From: an uncultured Novosphingobium sp.
GTDB taxonomy: Bacteria; Pseudomonadota; Alphaproteobacteria; Sphingomonadales; Sphingomonadaceae
Direction: 5' to 3'
Assembly (NCBI GenBank): GCA_937860195.1
Contig: CALMBN010000218.1
Coordinates: 1 to 8,023, forward strand
Length of the DNA stretch: 8,023 bases
Position 1 is the first letter of the stretch; each line of letters starts with the position of its first letter. Below are positions 1 to 6,138 of the stretch, piece by piece. The notes under the pieces were generated by a model, which was given only the letters and a program-made list of their open reading frames with translations, was not told the origin of the DNA and did not search any database. A program made the position numbers and the translations under genes.

Positions 1-1
1 T

Positions 2-214
2 GACCGCGCCGCTGCCGCAGCGGTGATGGCCATGCTGCCCTTCGCCGCGCCCCCACTTTATGCCCGGATCGACATGGTCCGGCTGGAGGATGGCCAGCTG
101 GCGCTGATCGAGGCGGAATTGATCGAGCCCTATCTGTATCCGCAACAAGGGCCGGACTTCGGGGAGCGGTTGGCAGAGGCAGTGCTGGAAACGCTTGCCA
201 AGTCCGGTCGATAG
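2..214 (+). CDS. ATP-grasp domain protein, C-terminal fragment (5' end outside window)
   Basis: The frame is open from base 2 to a TAG at 212-214, giving the last 70 residues of a protein that begins upstream of the window. The segment PLYARIDMVRLEDGQ followed by LALIEAELIEPYLY resembles the end of the RimK/glutathione-synthetase-like ATP-grasp fold: a strand ending in an Asp (ARIDMV), then the acidic ELIEP turn that in this superfamily supplies Mg-ATP ligands. Proteins of this class ligate a carboxylate to an amine or thiol with ATP; the substrate cannot be told from this fragment. An internal GTG/ATG at 23-28 could be mistaken for a start, but the reading frame and the fold both continue upstream of it. 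The gene ends 15 bp before the acyl-CoA dehydrogenase and may be co-transcribed with it. The superfamily call is fairly firm, the specific function unknown. Confidence 0.7.
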   Translation, partial: DRAAAAAVMAMLPFAAPPLYARIDMVRLEDGQLALIEAELIEPYLYPQQGPDFGERLAEAVLETLAKSGR

Positions 215-229
215 GTCAAGTTTGCAGCC

Positions 230-1354
230 ATGACCCAGCCTGACGATCTTGCCGCCTTCCGCACCGAAGTACGCAGCTTTCTTGCGACAAGCCTGACGCC
301 GGAGCTGGCGCGGGCCGGGCGAAGGGTGACTTCGGTTTTCGCTCATCCCGATCACTCGACCGCGTGGCAGAAGATTCTAACCGCCAAAGGCTGGGGGGCG
401 ATCGACTGGCCGGTTGAATATGGCGGAACCGGCTGGTCTCCGCTGCAGAAGTATGTTTTTTCCGCCGAATGCGCGCGGGCTGGAACGCCGAGCTTGCTGC
501 CGCAAGGGCTGAAGATGGTCGCGCCGGTGCTGATGCATTATGGCTCTGATGCGCAGAAGGCGTTTTTCCTGCCAAAGATTCTGTCGGGCGAGCATTACTG
601 GTGCCAGGGGTTTTCCGAGCCGGGTTCGGGATCGGATTTGGCCTCATTGAAGCTCAAAGCCGAGCGAGACGGCGATCACTACGTCCTCAACGGGTCGAAG
701 ATCTGGACCACCCACGCGCATTTTGCCAACTGGATGTTTGCGCTGGTCCGGACCTCGTCGGAAGGCAAACCTCAAGCCGGGATCAGCTTTGTGCTGATCG
801 ACATGGCCACCCCCGGGCTAAAGGTCGATCCGATCATTTCGCTGGCCGGAGAGCACGAGCTCAATCAGGTGTTTTTCGACAATGTCCGGGTGCCGATTGC
901 CAACCGGCTGGGCGAGGAGAACGACGGCTGGTCGGTCGCCAAATATCTGCTGACCTTTGAGCGCGGCGGGCGTTATGCCCCCAGCTTGTTTGCCTCGCTG
1001 GCGCGGCTTGAGGGCGAAGCGGGCGACGATCCGGTGCTGCGCGAGCAACTGCGGCGCGAGGCGGTGACGCTCGAGGCTTTGGAAGCGCTGGAACTGAAAT
1101 CGATCGGGGCGAGCGGAGCCAAAGCCGGGCTCTATGCCTCGGTGCTCAAGGTTCAGGGGACCGAGGCGGCACAGCGGATCGATGTGCTGGCCTGTGAGAT
1201 CGCCGGCCTGGCGGGCTGGGCAGTGGCCGACGGGCAGAGTCCGGATCTGCTCGCCACCGCGCTCCCGCGCTATCTCAACGGGCGCGCTGCAACGATCTAT
1301 GCCGGTTCGAACGAGATCCAGCGCGATCTGATCGCGCGGGCAGTGCTGGGCTAG
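230..1354 (+). CDS. Acyl-CoA dehydrogenase, catalytic-type subunit
   Basis: This 374-residue protein is a flavin-dependent acyl-CoA dehydrogenase, which introduces an alpha-beta double bond into an acyl-CoA thioester and passes electrons to ETF. The N-terminal helical domain (about 1-120) contains WPVEYGGTG (60-68). The middle beta domain begins with WCQGFSEPGSGSDLASL (124-140), the FAD/substrate-binding signature, followed by LNGSKIWTTHAHFANW (153-168). The C-terminal helical domain ends with IYAGSNEIQRDLIAR (356-370). The MCAD-type catalytic Glu is absent from that last motif (Ala replaces it), but E244 in the FERGG sequence lies where isovaleryl-CoA- and FadE29-type enzymes carry their base. 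Enzymes of this group often pair with a shorter partner, such as the large and small subunits of pimeloyl-CoA or steroid side-chain dehydrogenases, and the gene facing it is a candidate. The ATG at 230 has no strong ribosome-binding site. The substrate is unknown. Confidence 0.9.
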   Translation: MTQPDDLAAFRTEVRSFLATSLTPELARAGRRVTSVFAHPDHSTAWQKILTAKGWGAIDWPVEYGGTGWSPLQKYVFSAECARAGTPSLLPQGLKMVAPVLMHYGSDAQKAFFLPKILSGEHYWCQGFSEPGSGSDLASLKLKAERDGDHYVLNGSKIWTTHAHFANWMFALVRTSSEGKPQAGISFVLIDMATPGLKVDPIISLAGEHELNQVFFDNVRVPIANRLGEENDGWSVAKYLLTFERGGRYAPSLFASLARLEGEAGDDPVLREQLRREAVTLEALEALELKSIGASGAKAGLYASVLKVQGTEAAQRIDVLACEIAGLAGWAVADGQSPDLLATALPRYLNGRAATIYAGSNEIQRDLIARAVLG

Positions 1355-2319
1355 GCCAGTTCGGCATGCCGCGCCAAATGCCCGCTCTTTGACCCAAGCG
1401 TCGCGCCAATTGCCAGCCCGCGCTTGAACTGGCCGCCGAGCGCCAGTTCCTCGGTCACGCCCATCCCGCCGTGGAGTTGAACCGCGCCTTCACCGACGCT
1501 CCGCACGGCATCGATCGTTTCCACCACGGCAGCGCTGACGGCATGGCCCCATCCCTCGCCGCCTTCGCGCAGCACTGCGCGCTCGGTCAGCCCCTCGGCC
1601 TTGAGCAGCGCCATCTGCATGTCGGCCAGCCGGTGGCGCAGCACCTGGAACGTGGCGATCGGCACGCCGAACTGCTTGCGCTGCTGGAGGTAGGTGGCGG
1701 TATCGGTCAGCATCCGGGCCATCAAGCCCGCAGCTTCGGCGCACAGTGCGGCATTGCGGGCATCCAGCGCCCAGCAACGCGCTGCAGCCGCATTGGCCCC
1801 CTCGGCCAGCACGGTATCGGATTCGATACCAGCCGCAATCGAGAGATCGGCAGACAGCGTGCCGTCCAGCATCGCCCGTTGCCGCCGTGACAGGCCGGCT
1901 GCATCGGCCTTGACCAGCAGCGTCCGCGCCGCGCCGCACAGCACCAGCCAGTCTGCCGCAGCAGCGCCAGCCACCAGCGGAACTTCGCCGCTGTCCCCGA
2001 ACGCCACCGCGATCCGCGCTTCGCCCGCCGCCAATGCGCCCAGCAACCCGTGATCGGGGGCGAGCCGGGCCAGCAGGCTCGCGCCGAGATGGTGCGACAG
2101 CCAATCCGACCCGGCCAGCGCCGGGCCCAGTTCGGCCATGATCGTCGCCCGCTCGATTGCTTCGCCGCCGACTCCGCCCGATCCCTCGGGAATGCCAACC
2201 GCCATCAGCCCAAGTTCAGCGAGGTCCCGCCAGCCAGGCTTGGGGTGATCGGTCAGGAATCGTTGGAGCGATTGCTGGAGCAGCAGGGCGGTGTCGGTGA
2301 GCGGAAGTTCGAAGGCCAT
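1351..2319 (-). CDS. Acyl-CoA dehydrogenase-like protein, probable non-catalytic small subunit
   Basis: This 322-residue protein is related to acyl-CoA dehydrogenases but shorter than the usual 370-400. The N-terminal helical part has GVGGEAIERATIMAELG (49-65). The middle beta domain (about 100-175) is compressed, and the SEPxxGSD flavin motif is not recognisable. The C-terminal domain is well kept: TYLQQRKQFGVPIATFQVLR (209-228), with the Arg and Gln that in this family contact FAD of the neighbouring subunit, then QLHGGMGVTEE (281-291). The segment where catalytic members carry Y(E/G)GTxEIQ reads IGATLGSKSGHLAR and lacks a catalytic Glu. This is the pattern of the beta subunit in heteromeric FadE28/FadE29-like or pimeloyl-CoA dehydrogenase-like enzymes. 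Its start lies 18 bp after the ung stop, suggesting a shared transcript; no clear Shine-Dalgarno is seen. Pairing with the convergent dehydrogenase gene is inference. Confidence 0.85.
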   Translation of the reverse strand: MAFELPLTDTALLLQQSLQRFLTDHPKPGWRDLAELGLMAVGIPEGSGGVGGEAIERATIMAELGPALAGSDWLSHHLGASLLARLAPDHGLLGALAAGEARIAVAFGDSGEVPLVAGAAAADWLVLCGAARTLLVKADAAGLSRRQRAMLDGTLSADLSIAAGIESDTVLAEGANAAAARCWALDARNAALCAEAAGLMARMLTDTATYLQQRKQFGVPIATFQVLRHRLADMQMALLKAEGLTERAVLREGGEGWGHAVSAAVVETIDAVRSVGEGAVQLHGGMGVTEELALGGQFKRGLAIGATLGSKSGHLARHAELA

Positions 2320-2337
2320 GATCAGATTGTGGCGGGT

Positions 2338-3024
2338 TCAGAGCTGCCAGTCTACAGCCCCGCGCCCTGCCGCCGTCAAAAAGGCATTTGCCTGGCTGAA
2401 ATGCTTGCAGCCCAGGAACCCTGAATAGGCCGAAAGCGGACTGGGGTGCGGCGCAGTGAGGACCAGATGGTGCGACTGCATCAGTCCCGGAACACTCGGC
2501 GCTTTCTTGCGGGCGTGGCTGCCCCACAGCAGGAACACGCACGGCTCGGCCTTGGCGGCGACGGCAGCTATCACTGCGTCGGTGATCTCTTCCCAGCCTT
2601 TGCCATGGTGCGAAGCGGGCTTGCCGTCCTCGACCGTGAGCACGGCATTGAGCAGCAGCACACCCTGGCGGGCCCAATTTGTTAGGTTGCCGCAAGCGGG
2701 CCGCAGCAGGCCGAGATCGCTTTCCAGCTCTTTGTAAATGTTGCGCAATGAGGGCGGAACCTGCACGCCGTCCTGGACGGAGAAGCTCAAACCATGCGCC
2801 TGCCCCGGTCCATGGTAGGGGTCTTGCCCGAGAACCACGACCTTGACTGCATCGAGCGGGGTTAATTCCAGCGCCGCGAGACGGCTCCCACGCGGCGGGT
2901 AGATCGCTTTGCCAGCAGCTTCCTCTGCCTTGAGAAACCCGCCAAGCGCGCGCGACTTCGGCGTGGCCAGCACCGGGTCGAGCGCGGCACGCCAGCTTTG
3001 GGGGACTGCATCGCAATTGGGCAC
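2338..3024 (-). CDS. ung: Uracil-DNA glycosylase, family 1
   Basis: The 228-residue product is family 1 uracil-DNA glycosylase, the cytoplasmic base-excision repair enzyme that removes uracil from DNA after cytosine deamination or dUTP incorporation. All signature elements are present: GQDPYHGPGQAHGLSFSV (66-83) with the water-activating D68, H71 and the uracil-stacking F82; LLLNAVLTV (123-131) with the uracil-reading N126; and HPSPLSAYSGFLGCKHFS (193-210), the minor-groove loop with catalytic H193. The length matches bacterial Ung. The start is a GTG (bases 3024-3022), chosen because a GGAG sits 8 nt upstream (plus-strand 3033-3036) and no in-frame ATG lies between it and the upstream in-frame stop. 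The gene is divergent from nrnC and leads a probable two-gene unit with the dehydrogenase-like gene behind it. Identification is secure. Confidence 0.97.
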   Translation of the reverse strand: MPNCDAVPQSWRAALDPVLATPKSRALGGFLKAEEAAGKAIYPPRGSRLAALELTPLDAVKVVVLGQDPYHGPGQAHGLSFSVQDGVQVPPSLRNIYKELESDLGLLRPACGNLTNWARQGVLLLNAVLTVEDGKPASHHGKGWEEITDAVIAAVAAKAEPCVFLLWGSHARKKAPSVPGLMQSHHLVLTAPHPSPLSAYSGFLGCKHFSQANAFLTAAGRGAVDWQL

Positions 3025-3032
3025 TGTTTGCG

Positions 3033-3036
3033 CTCC
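3033..3036 (-). promoter_or_regulatory. Ribosome-binding site of ung (GGAG)
   Basis: On the minus strand GGAG lies 8 nt before the GTG at 3024. It is one of the better Shine-Dalgarno matches in the window and decides the non-ATG start of ung. Confidence 0.7.
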
Positions 3037-3042
3037 GCCATT

Positions 3043-3061
3043 GCAGGGCTTTCATCCCTGC
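3043..3061. promoter_or_regulatory. Inverted repeat in the ung/nrnC divergent intergenic region
   Basis: GCAGGG (3043-3048) and CCCTGC (3056-3061) form a perfect 6-bp inverted repeat around a 7-nt spacer, inside the 63-bp region between the divergent starts of ung and nrnC. It lies just upstream of the ung ribosome-binding site, so it could be an operator half-site pair or a 5'-leader hairpin. No T-run follows on either strand, which argues against a terminator. I could not find convincing -35/-10 boxes here, though both genes must be expressed from this region or from promoters reaching into the neighbour. A chance occurrence is possible. Confidence 0.25.
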
Positions 3062-3087
3062 GCGGATCAGCCTAAGCACTCAGGCCT

Positions 3088-3708
3088 ATGGCAGTCTATC
3101 TCCACGAAGAAGATCTCCCCGCCGGAGCGCTGGGACCTGGACCGGTTGCGGTCGATACCGAAACAATGGGACTGATCACCCCGCGTGACCGGCTGTGTCT
3201 GGTGCAGATCTCAGACGGCGGCGGAGACGAGCATCTGGTCCGGTTTGCGCCGGGTTCCAGCTTTGCTGCGCCCAACCTGAAAGCGGTGCTGGCCGATCCG
3301 GCGCGGGTCAAACTCTACCATTTCGCCCGGTTCGATCTGGCCGCGCTGGAACATTATCTGGGCGTTGTGGCCGCCCCTGTGTTCTGCACCAAGATCGCCA
3401 GCAAGCTGGTGCGGACCTATACTGACCGGCACGGCCTGAAAGATCTGGTCCGCGAATTGCTCGGCAAAGAAATCTCCAAGCAGCAGCAATCGAGCGATTG
3501 GGGCGGCGCGGAATTGAGCGAAGCCCAGCGCGAATATGCTGCCAGCGACGTCCGTTATCTTCATGCGATGCATGCCATCCTGGCCGTGCGTCTGGCCCGC
3601 GAGCACAGGACCGAACTTGCCCAGGCCGCATTCGATTTTCTGCCGCACCGGGCCCGGCTCGATCTGGCCGGCTGGGCCGACAAGGATCTGTTCAGCCACG
3701 AGGCTTGA
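3088..3708 (+). CDS. nrnC: NrnC-type diribonuclease (short RNase D-like DEDDy 3'-5' exoribonuclease)
   Basis: The 206-residue protein consists of a single DEDDy exonuclease domain and lacks the HRDC domains of full RNase D. The four acidic metal ligands and the Tyr are visible: D23 and E25 in VDTETMG (22-28), D83 in HFARFDL (78-84), and Y150/D154 in YAASDVRYL (150-158). Length and spacing match the alphaproteobacterial NrnC (nano-RNase C) family, which hydrolyses RNA dinucleotides including pGpG, the product of cyclic-di-GMP breakdown, and stands in for Orn, which most Alphaproteobacteria lack. Automatic pipelines usually call it ribonuclease D. The ATG at 3088 is preceded only by a weak AGG. 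It is the first gene of a tight rightward run, 12 bp ahead of lptC, the usual alphaproteobacterial order. The family is secure; the diribonuclease activity is inferred from the family. Confidence 0.92.
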   Translation: MAVYLHEEDLPAGALGPGPVAVDTETMGLITPRDRLCLVQISDGGGDEHLVRFAPGSSFAAPNLKAVLADPARVKLYHFARFDLAALEHYLGVVAAPVFCTKIASKLVRTYTDRHGLKDLVRELLGKEISKQQQSSDWGGAELSEAQREYAASDVRYLHAMHAILAVRLAREHRTELAQAAFDFLPHRARLDLAGWADKDLFSHEA

Positions 3709-3720
3709 TTAACCCGTTCG

Positions 3721-4368
3721 ATGACCGAAACTGCCGACCTCATCCGCGACAAGCGCCGCCACTGGGCGGCTCCTGGTGGCTCACACGATCGCAAAGTGCG
3801 GATTCTGGCAGTCTGGCTGCCGGGGCTTGTGGGTGTCGTCGCAGCGGCAATGATAATTGGACCGCTGTTCACCGGTGAAGAGCTGAGCTTTCTGCTCGAT
3901 CGCAACAAGGTTGCGGTCACCACCGAACGGCTGCGGGTCAACAGCGCGATGTATCGGGGCGAAGACAAGGATCAGCGGCCCTTCACCGTCACGGCCGGCA
4001 GTGCGGTGCAGGTCTCGGCAAAGGAGCCAGTGGTGTGGATGGAAAACCTTGCCGCGCGGATCCGGTTGACCGACGGCCCGGCCGAATTGACCGCAGTGCG
4101 CGGCAGCTACAACTACCGGGATGAAATCGTGATGGTCGAAGGCCCGGTGGTATTCACTGCCGCTGATGGCTACCGGATGAGCACCCAGAACGTCCAGATC
4201 GACCTCAACGGTCGGCGGGTGCTCGGCAGTGGCGGGGTCAGCGGAGCCATTCCGTCTGGCACTTTCAGCGCCCAGCGGCTAAGTGCCGATCTCGACAACC
4301 GGGTGCTGACCTTGGATGGCAACGTCAGGATGCGATTCGAACAGAAGCAATTCAGGATTCCGCAATGA
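3721..4368 (+). CDS. lptC: LPS export ABC transporter periplasmic protein LptC
   Basis: The 215-residue product fits LptC, the bitopic inner-membrane protein that takes lipopolysaccharide from the LptB2FG transporter and hands it to LptA. A short basic cytoplasmic N-terminus (about 1-27) precedes one hydrophobic span (about 28-50, ILAVWLPGLVGVVAAAMIIG). The rest is a periplasmic beta-jellyroll, with alternating short strands such as AARIRLTDGPAEL, DEIVMVEGPVVFTAADGYRM and VLTLDGNVRM. It is slightly longer than E. coli LptC (191 residues), mainly because of the N-terminal extension. There is no good Shine-Dalgarno. It starts 12 bp after nrnC, and its last codons overlap the lptA start as ATGA, so translation of the pair is probably coupled. 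The identification rests on fold pattern plus position before lptA. Confidence 0.9.
   Translation: MTETADLIRDKRRHWAAPGGSHDRKVRILAVWLPGLVGVVAAAMIIGPLFTGEELSFLLDRNKVAVTTERLRVNSAMYRGEDKDQRPFTVTAGSAVQVSAKEPVVWMENLAARIRLTDGPAELTAVRGSYNYRDEIVMVEGPVVFTAADGYRMSTQNVQIDLNGRRVLGSGGVSGAIPSGTFSAQRLSADLDNRVLTLDGNVRMRFEQKQFRIPQ
4354..4357 (+). promoter_or_regulatory. Ribosome-binding site of lptA (AGGA)
   Basis: AGGA lies 7 nt upstream of the lptA ATG at 4365, inside the 3' end of lptC. It supports that start over the second ATG at 4371. Confidence 0.6.
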
Positions 4369-4949
4369 GCATGTCCCACCGCCGCACGATCATGGCAACC
4401 GGGCTGCGCTCGCTGCTGGGCGGCTTCACGCTTGGCGCGGCGGCGATCCTGACGCTGGCCCCCAGCGCCGCGCAGGTCTTCAGCGGGCACAACAGCAATG
4501 CCCCGGTCAGCTTCGCTGCGGACCATGGCGAACTGCAAGGCAAGGCCAACCGGGCAATTCTGGCCGGAAATGTCGTGATCACGCAGGGTGACCTGACCCT
4601 GCGCGCCGCGCGCACCACCATGGCGTTTTCGACCGACGGCGGCGGCTTCAAGATCCACCGGGTAGACGCAGTCGGCGGGGTGCGGATCACCCGTGGCAAT
4701 CAGGCCGCGACTGGCGATGTCGCGATTTACGATTTTGACCGGCGGCTGATTACCCTGGCTGGCAATGTCGTGCTTTTACGCGGAACAGACCGGCTGACCG
4801 GCGGACGCCTGACGATCGATCTCGACTCCGGCCTCTCGACCATCGATGGACGGGTCGGCGGCGGTTCTCCGGCTTTGGGCGGAAGCGGCGCGGCTCCGCG
4901 CGGCGGACGGATCACCGGGACCTTCTCCGTGCCCAAGAAGACCAACTGA
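4365..4949 (+). CDS. lptA: Lipopolysaccharide transport periplasmic protein LptA (OstA-like)
   Basis: The 194-residue protein carries a signal peptide: basic start, hydrophobic core at about 18-32, likely cleavage after SAA at 34-36. An OstA/LptA beta-jellyroll follows. Its repeating strand units are typical: ANRAILAGNVVITQGDLTLR (61-80), then AVGGVRITRGNQAATGDVAI (102-121) and LITLAGNVVLLRGTDRLTGG (128-147). LptA monomers form the periplasmic bridge that carries LPS from LptC to LptD in the outer membrane. The mature length is close to E. coli LptA, with a glycine-rich tail (about 163-183) that looks disordered. It overlaps lptC by 4 bp. The ABC ATPase gene lptB, commonly next in Alphaproteobacteria, does not follow; a nucleotidyltransferase gene starts 13 bp later. 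Confidence 0.93.
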   Translation: MSMSHRRTIMATGLRSLLGGFTLGAAAILTLAPSAAQVFSGHNSNAPVSFAADHGELQGKANRAILAGNVVITQGDLTLRAARTTMAFSTDGGGFKIHRVDAVGGVRITRGNQAATGDVAIYDFDRRLITLAGNVVLLRGTDRLTGGRLTIDLDSGLSTIDGRVGGGSPALGGSGAAPRGGRITGTFSVPKKTN

Positions 4950-4962
4950 CCCGGCCAAGGCG

Positions 4963-6138
4963 ATGGACCGTGCGGCGCTGCGGCGCGTCCTGCTGGAATT
5001 GCTCGGAACGGCGGCTGACCCGGACCTGTCGGCGCTGGATGCTGCCGATTGGAGCGAACTCGACCAGATCGCTGCCCAGCACCGCCTGCAACCCTTGCTT
5101 GATGCCCAGCACCGCTTGAATGCAGGAATCCCGGTTGAAATTGCGGCCCGCTGGCAGGCGGCACACCGGGTCGCCGCCATGACCGCCATGGTCCAGCAGG
5201 CCGAACTGGCCGAGACTTGCGCAATTCTCGAATCACGGGGATTTGCGCCGATTGCGCTCAAAGGTGCCTGGCTGGCCGCCCACGCCTATCCCGATCCAGC
5301 ACAGCGGCCGATGCGCGACCTCGACTTGCTGGTCGCCCCTGAAGTGGTGATCCCGGCGTTCGAAGCGCTGCTTGCGGCAGGCTATGTGCAAGCCGGGCCG
5401 GCCGAGATGTCGCTGGCCGAAATCGTCCGGATCGACAAGCATATGCCGCCGCTGGTTGCCCCGCGTGGCACATTGATCGAGCTGCACCAGCACCTGTGGG
5501 AGCGCGACGGGCGGCTCGATCATGCCAGTCCCTTGGCCGATGAAACGGTGCTGCGGGGCCGGGCGGAGGTCGGCGCGAATGGCTTGCGTTATCTCGCTCC
5601 GGAGGATTTGCTGGCCCACCTGATCGTCCATGCAGTCTACAGCCACCGGCTCGATTGCGGGCCGTTGATCCTTGCTGACATCGACCTGTTGCTGCGGGCC
5701 AGACCGATCGACTGGCCGCGCTTTTGGGCAGCTGCGGACGAACACGGCTGGCGCGAGGGCGCACGGATGTTGCTGGAACTGACCGCGCAGTATCGGCCTG
5801 GCCTGACCATCGATTTCACCACCGATCCCGGCATTCCGACCCCCGCTGCCCTGCTGGCTGCTGCGCCCGACCTGCTGTTGCAAGAGCTGGAATCCAGGCA
5901 GAGCGCGGGGCTTGCTGCGGCGGCGCTGAAGGATGGGCCGAGCAAGCTGGCGCAGCGGATCACCGGGAAACGAAAGGTAACGGGCGGTGCGCCAGTCACC
6001 GGTCAGACCGTCGGCACGGGCGGCAGGCTCGGCTGGGCCAGCTCACGCGTGTTCCGCACGCTGCGCGATCTCTCGCACGCCGATGTGCGCCGCCAATCGC
6101 GCCAGCTCGCCGCGCTCAGCAAATGGCTCGACCGATGA
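4963..6138 (+). CDS. Nucleotidyltransferase family protein (NTP_transf_5-like)
   Basis: The 391-residue product resembles the uncharacterised nucleotidyltransferase family NTP_transf_5. An N-terminal helical region (about 1-90) precedes a pol-beta-like core: ALKGAWLAAHAYPDPAQRPM (98-117), then RDLDLLV (118-124) with the metal-binding D119-x-D121 pair, then IELHQHLW (172-179), and later conserved His residues in LLAHLIVHAVYSH (216-228). The C-terminal 65 residues are basic and unlike the core. Family members occur in surface polysaccharide clusters and in some modified-peptide clusters; no member's substrate is certain to me. I chose the ATG at 4963, 13 bp after lptA with AAGG just before it. 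An in-frame ATG at 4846 would overlap lptA by over 100 bp and adds low-complexity sequence. The stop overlaps the glycosyltransferase start (ATGA), so the two probably act together. The activity is predicted, the substrate unknown. Confidence 0.8.
   Translation: MDRAALRRVLLELLGTAADPDLSALDAADWSELDQIAAQHRLQPLLDAQHRLNAGIPVEIAARWQAAHRVAAMTAMVQQAELAETCAILESRGFAPIALKGAWLAAHAYPDPAQRPMRDLDLLVAPEVVIPAFEALLAAGYVQAGPAEMSLAEIVRIDKHMPPLVAPRGTLIELHQHLWERDGRLDHASPLADETVLRGRAEVGANGLRYLAPEDLLAHLIVHAVYSHRLDCGPLILADIDLLLRARPIDWPRFWAAADEHGWREGARMLLELTAQYRPGLTIDFTTDPGIPTPAALLAAAPDLLLQELESRQSAGLAAAALKDGPSKLAQRITGKRKVTGGAPVTGQTVGTGGRLGWASSRVFRTLRDLSHADVRRQSRQLAALSKWLDR

Noticed and set aside
216..647. Leftward open frame of 143 codons opposite the acyl-CoA dehydrogenase
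   Set aside because: It is Pro/Ser/Arg-rich with no domain pattern and lies wholly opposite a well-supported gene; a by-product of GC-rich codon bias.
1471..2053. Rightward open frames of 139 and 119 codons opposite the second dehydrogenase
   Set aside because: Low-complexity Ala/Ser/His/Gln composition and complete overlap with a recognisable dehydrogenase on the other strand.
2216..3079. Leftward open frame of 287 codons overlapping ung in another frame
   Set aside because: Longer than ung but Arg/Ala/Gly-rich with no motif; ung in the alternative frame carries all its catalytic motifs.
3071..3085. GCCT...AGGC short inverted repeat before nrnC
   Set aside because: Only 4 bp of stem with an 8-nt loop; expected by chance in sequence of this composition.
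4846..4962. N-terminal extension of the nucleotidyltransferase inside lptA
   Set aside because: It would overlap lptA by over 100 bp and adds Pro/Ala/Arg-rich residues; the ATG at 4963 fits the operon spacing.
5233..5883. Leftward open frame of 216 codons opposite the nucleotidyltransferase
   Set aside because: Gln/Arg/Pro-rich, no fold signature, wholly antisense to a gene with conserved motifs.
5724..6134. N-terminal extension of the glycosyltransferase frame
   Set aside because: The extra 137 residues are Arg/Ala/Gly-rich shadow of the preceding gene; the GT-B fold begins right at the ATG at 6135.
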